Assembly (NCBI RefSeq): GCF_002210225.1
Contig: NZ_MWUJ01000003.1
Span: forward strand, 62,001 to 126,000
DNA: 64,000 nt
Direction: 5' to 3'
From: Geofilum rhodophaeum
GTDB lineage: Bacteria > Bacteroidota > Bacteroidia > Bacteroidales > Marinilabiliaceae
This document shows, one piece after another, positions 17,136 to 25,747 of this stretch. The notes below the pieces were generated by a model, which had not been told where the DNA came from, made no database searches, and worked only from the letters and a program-made list of their open reading frames with translations. How positions within the stretch are numbered: the stretch's first letter is position 1; every line of letters starts with the position of its first letter. Both the position numbers and the translations under genes were made by a program.

Positions 17136-17367
17136 GACTGAGAATATCTTTAAAGCGTTCAAAATAGGCAAGTAGTTTTTCTATAACTCTTGCCGCTGAA
17201 GAGTACGTTCTCTTTTGGAAGTTATGCACAACAAAAAAACAGGGTCAACACAGCCAACATAATTGTAATTAGGCACTTCATGACTTTGGGGGTTTGCTAG
17301 TTAAAATAATAATTCAACTACACACAACAATACCACACATTTATCTGCATTATGGTTAAAAAACATC

Positions 17368-17398
17368 TTTGAACTATACAGTAATCCACGTAACTTTG
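17368..17398 (+). promoter_or_regulatory. Promoter of the TssD-metallopeptidase gene
   Basis: TTTG (17368-17371), 19 bp, TAACTTTG (17391-17398): a full Bacteroidota promoter ending 31 bp before the ATG at 17430. The rest of the 294-bp gap (17136-17429) is AT-rich and holds no other gene that I can see. Confidence 0.6.
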
Positions 17399-17429
17399 GG
17401 AAAGTAAGAACCATTAACCATAACCTGAT

Positions 17430-19463
17430 ATGATGCGTGTTAAATTGATTGTGGCCGGTGAAGAACGGTGGCTCAAACACTTTTACTACGAATACTTTTA
17501 TCCGATAGAAGAGATTACTGCCTTTTCCGTTGATCACTTTTCCAATTTTACTTTTTCAGAAACAACCTCGAGTTCACCATCTTCACTGCAAGCCCTTGTT
17601 ATAGACTCCGAAACTGAACCCTTCTTAAACCGCAACCTTGCTGCCAGCAACACCCTCCCCCAAAAGACTAACATTGACCTATTTAAGCACCAAACTTACG
17701 ACTCTTTGGTGCACCCATTGGCTTCATCCCGTGGGACTATTCGGCATCAACTAACCGGCGGACTGTTCAATCTCAGCTTTCCTTCCACAGAAAAGGATGA
17801 GTTCTTCTGGGAGTGGCTTCTTCAAGGAAATATGAAGCATGGACATTTTGAGATATACAAAGGCGATGACGACCATGCCTTAAAAATAGAATTTTGGGAC
17901 TGTTACTGTGTAGGTTTTCAAGAAGTGATGCATCATGGAAACACCCCTATGTTGGCAAATCTGCGCCTATCGCCAGCTATTACCCGCAACAGAAAAGTGT
18001 TAGAGCATAAAAAGATTTGGAAAAAAACGGATATTCATTCTAATCTAAAACCTGAAAACTCCTCAAACACAAACCCTATAGTAGAGAAAGAACCGGAACC
18101 AGCAAAACTGGTTTCGGTAGAGCTGATTGATACTAATGATCAAGTTCTGACAGGCCTTTTAAAACAGTATGTCAATCTGCAATCCAAAGAGATTTATATC
18201 GACGGTCATGAAATCAAAGATCTGGTGCAACTCGGGCAAAATCTCCGATGCAAAGTCGTTTTTGATAAACCAGGGGTTCACAAATTCAAGATCTGGCTGA
18301 AATCTAAAAAGGGGAATAACACATACTCTGACTCAGAACGCACAAGAAACGGCAATTTTAAACACCTTGAAAAGCCACTTAACTTCGTCACCAAAAACAA
18401 TGGTGAAGTCGTAATTGAAGGCTCACAACTCTTTGTAAGTCCTGGAGGCAAAGACGTCTATTCGCTTATCGCAGCAGACGAAGAAGGCAATGAAAAGAAG
18501 AGTTCTGGGAAAGTGATTACTGAACGCTTAATTCATTTCATTGAAGTTAAGATGAAGGGCCTCAAATCGGCAACCAAGAACCTTTCTACTTTCAAAAAGG
18601 AGTACGAGAAACATGGAATCACCTTAACCCCACTTACCCCTGTAGAAATGCCTCATATCTCCAATATAGGAGATCAAACAGACAGCAAATCCTTTTTGCA
18701 TAACATACAACAGGCTTTGGGGACCACAAATGCGGCCAACTACGACCCACATTGCGTAACTATTGCCTACACGGACCATTTAGCGGTAAAAAACACAATC
18801 TCTATACCTATTAAAACCAAAGGAAAATCGGATCGAAAAGTTTCCATCCCTATTGAAGACGTTAACACTTCTAAAGAGTACGCTCTATGGCGTAACCTCG
18901 ACAAGGAAGATTGGTACATTAATTGCTTCTTCACACCACAAGATGGCTCCCCAAAAATCGAGGTTGCAAAAACGCTATGCACCCCACGCGAAACAAAAGG
19001 AATCCCAGGATATGCAGACTCAGTGGATATCGATTTGACAAGTCTTCCTGATAGACCAGGGAAGCTTAACCTAAAAGTAAACATTGTTGACCGAATGCGC
19101 GCAGGGCTCTCCTTTGGCAATAATAAAACTGTAGCAATTTGTACTCGTTGCTGGTGGAGAAACATAAATGATTACGACCAAAATTGCGTTTGCATTCACG
19201 AAGTTGGTCATCAACTCGGTTTAGTAAGCGATGGGGTTGGGATAAAACCCGATAAAACCCCTACGTATTATGACAACAACAAAGGCCATGTGGGACCTCA
19301 TTGTCATTTCGGAATATCTGCAGGCCAAGCAAGATACGACGCCAAAGCCGACCTCACTAAAAGTAAGTGTGTAATGTATGGGTCTGTAAATGGAAGCAGC
19401 CGATTTTGCAAGCATTGTTCAGAATCCCTGAGAAAATCGGACTTAAAAAATGGTCTTTCTTAA
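17430..19463 (+). CDS. Putative T6SS effector: TssD/Hcp-like domain fused to a zinc-metallopeptidase domain
   Basis: A 677-residue protein without signal peptide. Residues 1-195 resemble a Bacteroidota TssD (Hcp) subunit: start MMRVKLIVAGEERWL, then TGGLFNLSFPSTEKDEFFWE, LQGNMKHGHFEIYKGD and the late GNTPMLANLRLSPAITRNRK. A linker (about 200-225, E/P/N-rich) leads to an unrecognised beta-rich region (225-440). The C-terminus has a zincin motif, IHEVGHQLGL with H590, E591 and H594. H620, H624 and H626 follow in GHVGPHCHFG, and cysteines in SKCVMYG and FCKHCSESLR could bind zinc. This layout fits an evolved Hcp carrying a peptidase toxin through the T6SS tube. The adjacent lipoprotein fits immunity. 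Base composition is AT-richer than the neighbours. The TssD call rests on motif resemblance only; no other T6SS gene is in the window. Confidence 0.6.
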   Translation: MMRVKLIVAGEERWLKHFYYEYFYPIEEITAFSVDHFSNFTFSETTSSSPSSLQALVIDSETEPFLNRNLAASNTLPQKTNIDLFKHQTYDSLVHPLASSRGTIRHQLTGGLFNLSFPSTEKDEFFWEWLLQGNMKHGHFEIYKGDDDHALKIEFWDCYCVGFQEVMHHGNTPMLANLRLSPAITRNRKVLEHKKIWKKTDIHSNLKPENSSNTNPIVEKEPEPAKLVSVELIDTNDQVLTGLLKQYVNLQSKEIYIDGHEIKDLVQLGQNLRCKVVFDKPGVHKFKIWLKSKKGNNTYSDSERTRNGNFKHLEKPLNFVTKNNGEVVIEGSQLFVSPGGKDVYSLIAADEEGNEKKSSGKVITERLIHFIEVKMKGLKSATKNLSTFKKEYEKHGITLTPLTPVEMPHISNIGDQTDSKSFLHNIQQALGTTNAANYDPHCVTIAYTDHLAVKNTISIPIKTKGKSDRKVSIPIEDVNTSKEYALWRNLDKEDWYINCFFTPQDGSPKIEVAKTLCTPRETKGIPGYADSVDIDLTSLPDRPGKLNLKVNIVDRMRAGLSFGNNKTVAICTRCWWRNINDYDQNCVCIHEVGHQLGLVSDGVGIKPDKTPTYYDNNKGHVGPHCHFGISAGQARYDAKADLTKSKCVMYGSVNGSSRFCKHCSESLRKSDLKNGLS

Positions 19464-19473
19464 ACCTAAAAAC

Positions 19474-20163
19474 ATGCCCTACAAATCAATTGTTCAACAA
19501 TTACGGACTTTTGCTCCTGTCCTACTCTGGATGTTTTCAACATCTGTCGCTTGTCAAACCTTACAACAAAACAGCAGTATGAAAAAACAAGAAATCCGAT
19601 TTATCCCTGAAACCTTTAACCAAATCGAGCTTGGATACCTTTCAAACTCCCAGACTCCTTGCTCCCCAATGTATCCTAACGATGCCACAGACGATTTATG
19701 GAACGAGATAATAATTAAGGCCCCTGAAAAGATCATCATACCCAACACATGTTTAAAAACTGGAATAAAACCGATCTTTCCGGTATGTGTGGCTATGGTA
19801 ATAACAGCGAGAAGAGGCTATAAATATGCGCAGCTCTCTGATGAAGTACTTCACATAAGAAACACAGAATCAAACAAATGGATTACAGGACAGATTTTTG
19901 ATGAAACCTTACTTGATGGGAATCCAATTGTGCCGTCCCCAGTCGAGGATGATTGGAAAAAAGAACTGCAAAAGAGAATCAAAGATGCACAAAAATACAC
20001 CGAAGATGAACTCGATGAGGGACGAGCTAGTGGGACTTACAGAAATATTGACCTGCTCAAATATGTAGACATATCCTTAGACCAAGGGATTTACGAAATT
20101 TACTTCTCGACAAAAGGTCTTGAATCAAACAAAGTGCAAGTAGAGATCGTTTTTGAGGAATAA
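19474..20163 (+). CDS. Lipoprotein, candidate immunity protein for the metallopeptidase effector
   Basis: The 229-residue product begins 11 bp after the effector stop and shares its low GC. The N-terminus MPYKSIVQQLRTFAPVLLWM followed by FSTSVAC reads as a lipoprotein signal with lipidation at about Cys27, which would place it in the periplasm at a membrane. The mature part has no recognisable enzyme motif; it contains four more cysteines (TPCSPMY, PNTCLK, PVCVAM among them) and ends in a charged, strand-forming tail. Position, order and export fit an immunity protein that protects against a toxin acting in the periplasm. An alternative ATG at 19450 overlaps the effector gene and would add eight residues before the signal sequence. 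Confidence 0.5.
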   Translation: MPYKSIVQQLRTFAPVLLWMFSTSVACQTLQQNSSMKKQEIRFIPETFNQIELGYLSNSQTPCSPMYPNDATDDLWNEIIIKAPEKIIIPNTCLKTGIKPIFPVCVAMVITARRGYKYAQLSDEVLHIRNTESNKWITGQIFDETLLDGNPIVPSPVEDDWKKELQKRIKDAQKYTEDELDEGRASGTYRNIDLLKYVDISLDQGIYEIYFSTKGLESNKVQVEIVFEE

Positions 20164-20304
20164 AAAGTTTTATTTTTGATTGACATGTCGGGAAAGGCAC
20201 AGACTTTAGCACTGGTTGTCTCAATAACAAAGCCCACATCAGGCGTCTGGCACAATTATTGAACAAAGCGGTCAAAACTGTTACTCATCTTAACTCAGTG
20301 CTTT

Positions 20305-23190
20305 ATGAACTACCCAAAAACCGGACTGACGGTTCTGCTTTGCTGTGCGGGACTGCTGGCGGCTGCCGACAACCCCCTGGAGCTGCACCACTACCAACTC
20401 GACAACGGCTTTAACGTGTATCTCAACCCCGATGCCACCCAGAACTCAGTAAAAGGGGGCGTAATGGTGAAAGGGGGCAGCAAGCGCGACCCCAAGGATG
20501 CCACCGGCATAGCCCACTACTTTGAGCACATCATGTTTAAGGGCACCACCCAAATTGGCACCATCGATTACGAAAAGGAAAAACCGCTGCTCGACAGTAT
20601 TGCCCTGAAGTATGAGGAACTTTCGGCAACCGAAGACGAGGACGAGCGCAAAGCCATTCAGCTGGCCATCAACGCGCTTTCAATCAGGGCTGCGGAGTAC
20701 GCCATCCCCAACGAACTGAATAAGATTCTGGAAACAATGGGCGGCACCGAAATCAATGCCTATACCTCCTACGACCGCATTTTTTACCACAACGAATTCC
20801 CCGCCAATCAGATGGAGAAGTGGCTCGAAGTCTACAGCCATCGCTTCCAGGAGCCGGTGTTTCGTCTGTTTCAAAGCGAATTGGAAACGGTATATGAAGA
20901 GAAAAACATGTATGCCGACGGGATGCTCAACCAATTTCTGGAGACTTTTATGAAAGAACTGCTGGGTGGTTCGCCCTATGGCGACCAGACCATTATAGGC
21001 AGTACCGAGCACCTTAAAAATCCTTCCTTGCAGAAAATGCGGGACTACTTTGAGACCTACTACGTAGCCAACAACATGGCCCTGATACTCAGCGGTAATT
21101 TTGATCTGGAAAGCACAAAAAAACTTGTGGCTGAGAAGTTCGGGCAACTCAGGAGCGGACCCGACCCGGCACCTTTTGAGCTGACCCTTCATCCTCTGGA
21201 GGGCCGTAAGGAAAGTAAGCACCGGCTGTCGCCCATCCGCATTGGCGTTTTGGGTTTTCACGGGGTACCCATTGATCATCCGGACAGGACGGCACTGGAA
21301 GTCTGCGACCACCTCCTGGCCAATCAGGCAGGCACGGGATTGCTGGACCAGCTGACCGACGACCAGAAAGTGCTGGCGGCCGGTTCAGAAACCTTGATGT
21401 GCAACGCCGACCTGGGTGCCCACCTCATCCTTTTTGTTCCCAAGTTGATTGGCCAAAGCATGAGCAAGGCCGAAGAGCTGGTTTGGGAACAAGTTGAACG
21501 CCTGCAAACGGGCGACTTTGATGAAGAGCTGTTGAAATCGACGCAGCTGACTTTAACGCTGAATCATGCCCGCAACCTGGAAACGGGGACCGACCGCCTG
21601 GACGTGCTGAGCGATTTATTTGTCAACAACATGAACTGGACAGATTACCTTCAAAAACCGGAACGAATTAATGCCGTTACCAAAGAAGACATCATGCGGG
21701 TAGCCACCCAATACTATGGCAAGAACCATCTGGCATTTCACAGTCGCACCGGCTTCCCCAAAAAGGACAAACTGGAAAAACCACCCTACAAGCCTTTACA
21801 GCCTGCCAACACCGAAGCCAAATCGGCCTATGCACAACAAATTGAGGCCCTGCCTACCTTGGCCGTAGCGCCTGATTTTATTGAGGAGGGCAGGGACTAC
21901 GAACGCCGACAACTGCGGGAGGGCGCAACACTTTACTGGGTGGAGAACCCCTTAAACAATTTGTTCACCTTGCGCTGGCGCTTCCAAACGGGAACGGGAC
22001 ACGACCTGAATTTACTGATGCTCGATGATTGGATGGAATATGGGGGTTGCGATACGCTGGACAATCAGGCCCTGAAAAAGGCGCTTCAGAAGTTGGGCGG
22101 ATCACTGTCTTTCAATCTGGACGTCCAGGACTTCACCGTAACACTGGAAGGTCCGGAAGAGGCGCTGCCCGAGCTCCTGACGCTCCTTAATCAAAAGATG
22201 AGCCTTCCGACGCTCAGCGAAAAGGAAAGAACGGCTGTTATCAACAGCCGTAAATCCGAAAAAAAGCTGATCAGTAGCGAACCCCGCATGAAGCAGAATA
22301 TTCTGAATGAATTTGTGCGGATGGGAGACCAGTCGATTTACCTGAATTACCCCAGCATTAAGGAGATGAAGACCTTTGACAGCAGCACGGTGCAGGAGGG
22401 AATCAAAGCGGTACTTTCCGCGGCATCCAACCTACATTACGCAGGCCAACGTCCACTGGAGGAGGTGGCTGACTTGCTGGACCAACAACTCGGGGTACTG
22501 AATCAAACGGGAGCGGAAGATTTGCGTAAGGTGCGCCGTTTTGCCCTACCCGAGTCCACTACGGTCCACTTTCTGCACGATGCCAAAGCCGTGCAAAGTG
22601 TGATTTACCTTATGGTACCATCGCAACAAAACCGCTTGGAGGACGAGCTGGGAGCAGAAATCTTCAGTCGCTATTTCAGTCAGGGAATGAGCTCCTTGGT
22701 ATTTCAGGAGATCAGAGAATTCCGCTCTCTGGCCTACGCCACAGGCGGGAACTATTCTTTGTATGCCGACCGTAGCGCCCCGGGCTGGTACATGGGTTAT
22801 ATGACGACGCAGGCCGACAAGACCACCGATGCACTGGAAGCTTTTACCGGCATGTTGAATCAGCTGCCCGAAAAACCGGAGCGTATGGATTTCATCAAAC
22901 AAAACCTTCAGCAGTCCTTCAACAGCGAACGCCCGGAGTTTAGGGCGCTGACGCTGCAAATTCCGGAATGGGAATGGGCAGGCTTTTCGGAAGACCCGAA
23001 AAAGACTTTTTTAGACCAGGTCGACCGGGTGGACTTTGCTTTGGTGCGTGATTTTCACGAGCGCTACATAAAGGGCCAACCGCAGGTAATTATCATTACC
23101 GGCAACCGCAAAAAAATCGATTTGGCCGCCATTGAGAAACTTTACGGTCCGGTAGTGGAACACAAGTTCAAGGACATCTACAGAGAATAA
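20305..23190 (+). CDS. M16 family zinc metallopeptidase (two-domain, periplasmic)
   Basis: A 961-residue peptidase with an N-terminal hydrophobic signal (LTVLLCCAGLLAAADNP). The inverted zinc motif HYFEH (about residues 71-75) with the downstream Glu in LETVYEEKNMYADG (about 195) marks an active first M16 domain. The second half (from about residue 520) is a homologous domain without the zinc motif. M16 enzymes such as pitrilysin enclose and cut peptides in a closed chamber. The nearest -7-like box is TATTTTTG at 20171-20178, far upstream. The gene is GC-richer than the effector islet before it and the ATPase islet after it, so it marks the resident chromosome between two likely insertions. 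Confidence 0.92.
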   Translation: MNYPKTGLTVLLCCAGLLAAADNPLELHHYQLDNGFNVYLNPDATQNSVKGGVMVKGGSKRDPKDATGIAHYFEHIMFKGTTQIGTIDYEKEKPLLDSIALKYEELSATEDEDERKAIQLAINALSIRAAEYAIPNELNKILETMGGTEINAYTSYDRIFYHNEFPANQMEKWLEVYSHRFQEPVFRLFQSELETVYEEKNMYADGMLNQFLETFMKELLGGSPYGDQTIIGSTEHLKNPSLQKMRDYFETYYVANNMALILSGNFDLESTKKLVAEKFGQLRSGPDPAPFELTLHPLEGRKESKHRLSPIRIGVLGFHGVPIDHPDRTALEVCDHLLANQAGTGLLDQLTDDQKVLAAGSETLMCNADLGAHLILFVPKLIGQSMSKAEELVWEQVERLQTGDFDEELLKSTQLTLTLNHARNLETGTDRLDVLSDLFVNNMNWTDYLQKPERINAVTKEDIMRVATQYYGKNHLAFHSRTGFPKKDKLEKPPYKPLQPANTEAKSAYAQQIEALPTLAVAPDFIEEGRDYERRQLREGATLYWVENPLNNLFTLRWRFQTGTGHDLNLLMLDDWMEYGGCDTLDNQALKKALQKLGGSLSFNLDVQDFTVTLEGPEEALPELLTLLNQKMSLPTLSEKERTAVINSRKSEKKLISSEPRMKQNILNEFVRMGDQSIYLNYPSIKEMKTFDSSTVQEGIKAVLSAASNLHYAGQRPLEEVADLLDQQLGVLNQTGAEDLRKVRRFALPESTTVHFLHDAKAVQSVIYLMVPSQQNRLEDELGAEIFSRYFSQGMSSLVFQEIREFRSLAYATGGNYSLYADRSAPGWYMGYMTTQADKTTDALEAFTGMLNQLPEKPERMDFIKQNLQQSFNSERPEFRALTLQIPEWEWAGFSEDPKKTFLDQVDRVDFALVRDFHERYIKGQPQVIIITGNRKKIDLAAIEKLYGPVVEHKFKDIYRE

Positions 23191-23197
23191 ATCAAGC

Positions 23198-23236
23198 ATT
23201 CTGTTACCGCCGTAACTGTTACGGCGGTAACAGAAT
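23198..23236. repeat. Perfect palindrome downstream of the ATPase gene
   Basis: A 39-bp perfect palindrome: two 19-bp arms around one base. It is built from four GTTAC/GTAAC units in the order GTTAC, GTAAC, GTTAC, GTAAC, with the centre CGTAACTGTTACG. It begins 5 bp beyond the ATPase stop codon (23242) and has no T-run, so it is not a standard terminator. Its twin lies at 24573-24613. Confidence 0.9.
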
Positions 23237-23241
23237 GAAAC

Positions 23242-24564
23242 CTACATATCTTCCAGTGACAAGAAACGCATTTCAATGTCGTATTTAGGCAAAAGCTTGT
23301 TTTTAAGGTGTTCTGCTTTTGCTGCAACAAGATCTGGTTTGATATTTTTCCTTTGTCTTTTAACCTCTGCAACCACAGCCTGGTTTTTCTCTATTTTGAG
23401 CGCCAGCAAATCAATCTCATTTTGCGCACCTTTCGGCTCCCACCACGAACCAATAGCACGATACTTAAAGCTCTCCGCATACTGTTGCTTAAAGTACCTT
23501 TCAAGCATAACCCCTGAATAGGTCGGATAATCCTCTAAAACCATGGTTCTTAAAGCAACAAAGTTTTTTATTTCAATAAGAGATCGGTGGCGCTCAAAAT
23601 AATTAAACCAGAATCTTAAAAAGTTGTCCTGAATTTCATACCTGACGGTTTGGCTCCCTACCTTTGCCAGCAAGGGTCGCTGGCGAACAACAATGTTATA
23701 ATCTTCAATCAATCGTTTAATCTGACCGCCGATGCTTCGAGACCCCAAGGCTGCTTCGATTTGTGACTGGGTATTAACTCCGCCAGAAATAGCGCCTAAG
23801 ATGGAAAAATAGGTGGCGTAATTTTTCCCAAACTCCTCTATCAATAAATTCTTTCCTTCCTCCGTAAATGGCGAATTATCACGTATCATAAACGCAAGCA
23901 TTTCCTCTTTGGTCAACGGGACATTGTCACAGAATAACTCAATATATTTTGGAACGCCACCGGTAAAGGTATAAAGCGCCAAAAGATCGTCATTATTGTA
24001 AGCAGTTTGGTAATCCTGCATAATCGCTTTGAGGGTCCCTAAATCAAAAGGAGCCAGCTTTAGGATATTGTCGACACGACCAAAAAGCGGCTCTTTACTG
24101 TGCTGAAAAATTTTCTGCATCAAGGAATAGACTGAGCCCGACACAATCAAATTCATACGGGATCTTTGCCGATAAGTATCCCAGATGTTTTGCATGTCGC
24201 TGTATACCGTGGGGTTGATGTTGTAAAACTCCTGAAACTCATCAACCACCAGATTAAAGGGTTTGTGGACAGCCAGCTCCATCAAAAATTGAAACAAGGA
24301 TCGAAAAGTTTGAATTTCGGGAGGCACAAAGACATTGAGCACTCTGGAAACCGTCGGTAGAAACTCTGCACACAAACTTGCTTCTGATTTACGTCCCACA
24401 AAAAAATAGACCGTCGGGGTGGTGCTGACCGATTTCATAATTAAACTTGTTTTTCCTATCCGCCTTCTTCCTGTGACTACGGTCAATCGGGAATGATCGC
24501 TGAAGGACAGTTCCCTAATCCGATTCAATTCGGCCAATTCCTGTTCCCTATTATAAAACTTCAT
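23242..24564 (-). CDS. Archaeal-type AAA ATPase with C-terminal nuclease-like (DUF234) domain
   Basis: A 440-residue protein of the archaeal ATPase superfamily (PF01637) with a DUF234-like C-terminus. It begins MKFYNREQELAELNRI. Walker A is VTGRRRIGKTSL (about residues 30-41) and Walker B is FNLVVDEFQEF (about 107-117). A sensor-like IVSGSVYSLM and a winged-helix part (LGSRSIGGQIKRLIEDY) follow. The end carries D385 and E400-x-K402 in NEIDLLAL and AVVAEVKRQ, which resembles a PD-(D/E)xK nuclease core. Such genes are often multicopy and patchily distributed; their function is poorly known, with mobility or defence suggested. GC is clearly lower than in the flanking genes. It is bracketed by near-identical palindromes at both ends. 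Confidence 0.85.
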   Translation of the reverse strand: MKFYNREQELAELNRIRELSFSDHSRLTVVTGRRRIGKTSLIMKSVSTTPTVYFFVGRKSEASLCAEFLPTVSRVLNVFVPPEIQTFRSLFQFLMELAVHKPFNLVVDEFQEFYNINPTVYSDMQNIWDTYRQRSRMNLIVSGSVYSLMQKIFQHSKEPLFGRVDNILKLAPFDLGTLKAIMQDYQTAYNNDDLLALYTFTGGVPKYIELFCDNVPLTKEEMLAFMIRDNSPFTEEGKNLLIEEFGKNYATYFSILGAISGGVNTQSQIEAALGSRSIGGQIKRLIEDYNIVVRQRPLLAKVGSQTVRYEIQDNFLRFWFNYFERHRSLIEIKNFVALRTMVLEDYPTYSGVMLERYFKQQYAESFKYRAIGSWWEPKGAQNEIDLLALKIEKNQAVVAEVKRQRKNIKPDLVAAKAEHLKNKLLPKYDIEMRFLSLEDM

Positions 24565-24572
24565 AACACAAC

Positions 24573-24613
24573 ATCTTTGTTACCACCGTAACAGTTACGG
24601 CTGTAACAAAGAT
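24573..24613. repeat. Palindrome upstream of the ATPase gene, twin of 23198-23236
   Basis: Two 20-bp arms around a single base with two mismatched positions. It shares with the downstream copy the GTTAC-N4-GTAAC-N-GTTAC-N4-GTAAC architecture and most of the sequence. It begins 9 bp before the ATPase ATG (24564). The -7-like box TATCTTTG (24614-24607, minus strand) lies in its outer arm, so a protein bound here could also regulate the gene. Confidence 0.9.
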
Positions 24614-24614
24614 A
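24607..24614 (-). promoter_or_regulatory. -7 element of the ATPase gene inside the palindrome
   Basis: TATCTTTG on the minus strand overlaps the outer arm of the palindrome; a poor -33 box (TTTTC) lies 20 bp upstream. Transcription would start inside the palindrome. Confidence 0.35.
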
Positions 24615-24642
24615 AGGAATAAAAATCCGATATAGAAAATCT

Positions 24643-25746
24643 TTAAACAGAATAGCTTCGGCCCTTCCAAAGGACTTGCCGACCGCTGCGGACATTGCAC
24701 CATGCAATGCGGCTCAGGTTGAGCAGACGAACAGGGTGCCCAAGTAGAGACGACAGCAAGGAGAAACTGCTGAGCTGCGCTACCATAAGCAAAATGGCGC
24801 TCTCCAAAAACAGGGCAAGCAAAGCTGCACCGTACTGTCCGCTGAGCAACAGAAAGGGCAAACGCAACCACTGGAGGGCAACAAACAAAAGCATCCAGAG
24901 GCGACTGCCGCCAAAAAACTGGTGGGTATTGCGGGTAAAGCCGGCACGGGCTTCTTCGGCACTGCGGTACATGCGGCACAAAATATCACTTTGTCCCAGG
25001 CCTACGGCAATGGGCAGTCGGGCCTGCTTCATTCCGCGCGCAACAGCGATGTCCTCCACCGCTTGCCCGCGTACCTTCTGATGCCACTGGTGCTGGTGAT
25101 AGCCCTCGGCAGCAAAGAGCATGAACTGACCATTGGCTGCCGAGAGGGAGGTAAACCAGGGGAGGCGGACTGCCACAAGGGGCAGGAGACTGAGCAAAAT
25201 CCAGTTCATCAGGGGGACGACCTGCTTTTCGCCGCGACTGAGCAGCATTTGATGGGGAAAAATACTGAGCAAGAGCAGGCGCCTATTTTGGGCGCAGCCT
25301 ACGGCGGCTTGCAGTGATTGGGGCTGCAACCGCACGTCGGCATCCACAAACAGGAGATAGTCGCCCCCGGCCCTTTGGGCCAATTGGTGACAGGCATGGT
25401 TCTTTCCCATCCAGCCGGAGGGTAAGGGAGCGCTTTTGAACCAGTGCAGGGACGACCATTCGGCTTTACAACTTTCAAGAATTTGCGACGTCGTATCGGT
25501 CGAGTGATCGTCGCACACCCAGACTTCGAGGTGGGGATAGGTGCAACGTTTCAGATCCTCGAGCAGTTGCGGCAGATTCTCCTCCTCATTACGGGCGGGA
25601 ATCAAAACCGACAATAGCGGCCAGCCCCTCCCATCGTCAACAGCTGCCGGCAACCAGGGCCGGGAAAGAAAGTTCACCAGAGTCACCCCAAAGCGCAGGG
25701 CCAGTAGAACGATCAGTCCCCAACCGATGTAGTACAATCCCGACAT
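24643..25746 (-). CDS. Family 2 glycosyltransferase, probable carotenoid glycosyltransferase (CruG-like)
   Basis: A 367-residue membrane-associated GT-A enzyme. An N-terminal helix (YIGWGLIVLLALRFGVTL) is followed by the GT2 core: LSVLIPARNEEENLPQLL, VWVCDDHSTDTT, WMGKNHACHQLA and the metal-binding LLFVDADVRL (about residue 131). VEDIAVARGMK holds the catalytic ED, and two or three C-terminal helices close the protein. It is the last gene of a tight minus-strand run with an acyltransferase, a CruF-like hydratase and a CrtI-family desaturase. That is the reason for assigning it to sugar transfer onto a hydroxycarotenoid, as CruG does in cyanobacteria next to CruF. The sugar is unknown. Only 1 bp separates it from the acyltransferase stop codon. 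Confidence 0.8.
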   Translation of the reverse strand: MSGLYYIGWGLIVLLALRFGVTLVNFLSRPWLPAAVDDGRGWPLLSVLIPARNEEENLPQLLEDLKRCTYPHLEVWVCDDHSTDTTSQILESCKAEWSSLHWFKSAPLPSGWMGKNHACHQLAQRAGGDYLLFVDADVRLQPQSLQAAVGCAQNRRLLLLSIFPHQMLLSRGEKQVVPLMNWILLSLLPLVAVRLPWFTSLSAANGQFMLFAAEGYHQHQWHQKVRGQAVEDIAVARGMKQARLPIAVGLGQSDILCRMYRSAEEARAGFTRNTHQFFGGSRLWMLLFVALQWLRLPFLLLSGQYGAALLALFLESAILLMVAQLSSFSLLSSLLGHPVRLLNLSRIAWCNVRSGRQVLWKGRSYSV

Positions 25747-25747
25747 A

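Noticed and set aside
17136-17429. Possible small gene or RNA between the GH2 and TssD-like genes
   Set aside because: No frame with a start, RBS or recognisable product, and no stable stem with a T-run; only the promoter at 17368-17398 is supported.
20152-20178. TTTG ... TATTTTTG as promoter of the M16 gene
   Set aside because: The spacer is only 15 bp and the box lies about 127 bp from the start codon; not convincing enough for a feature.
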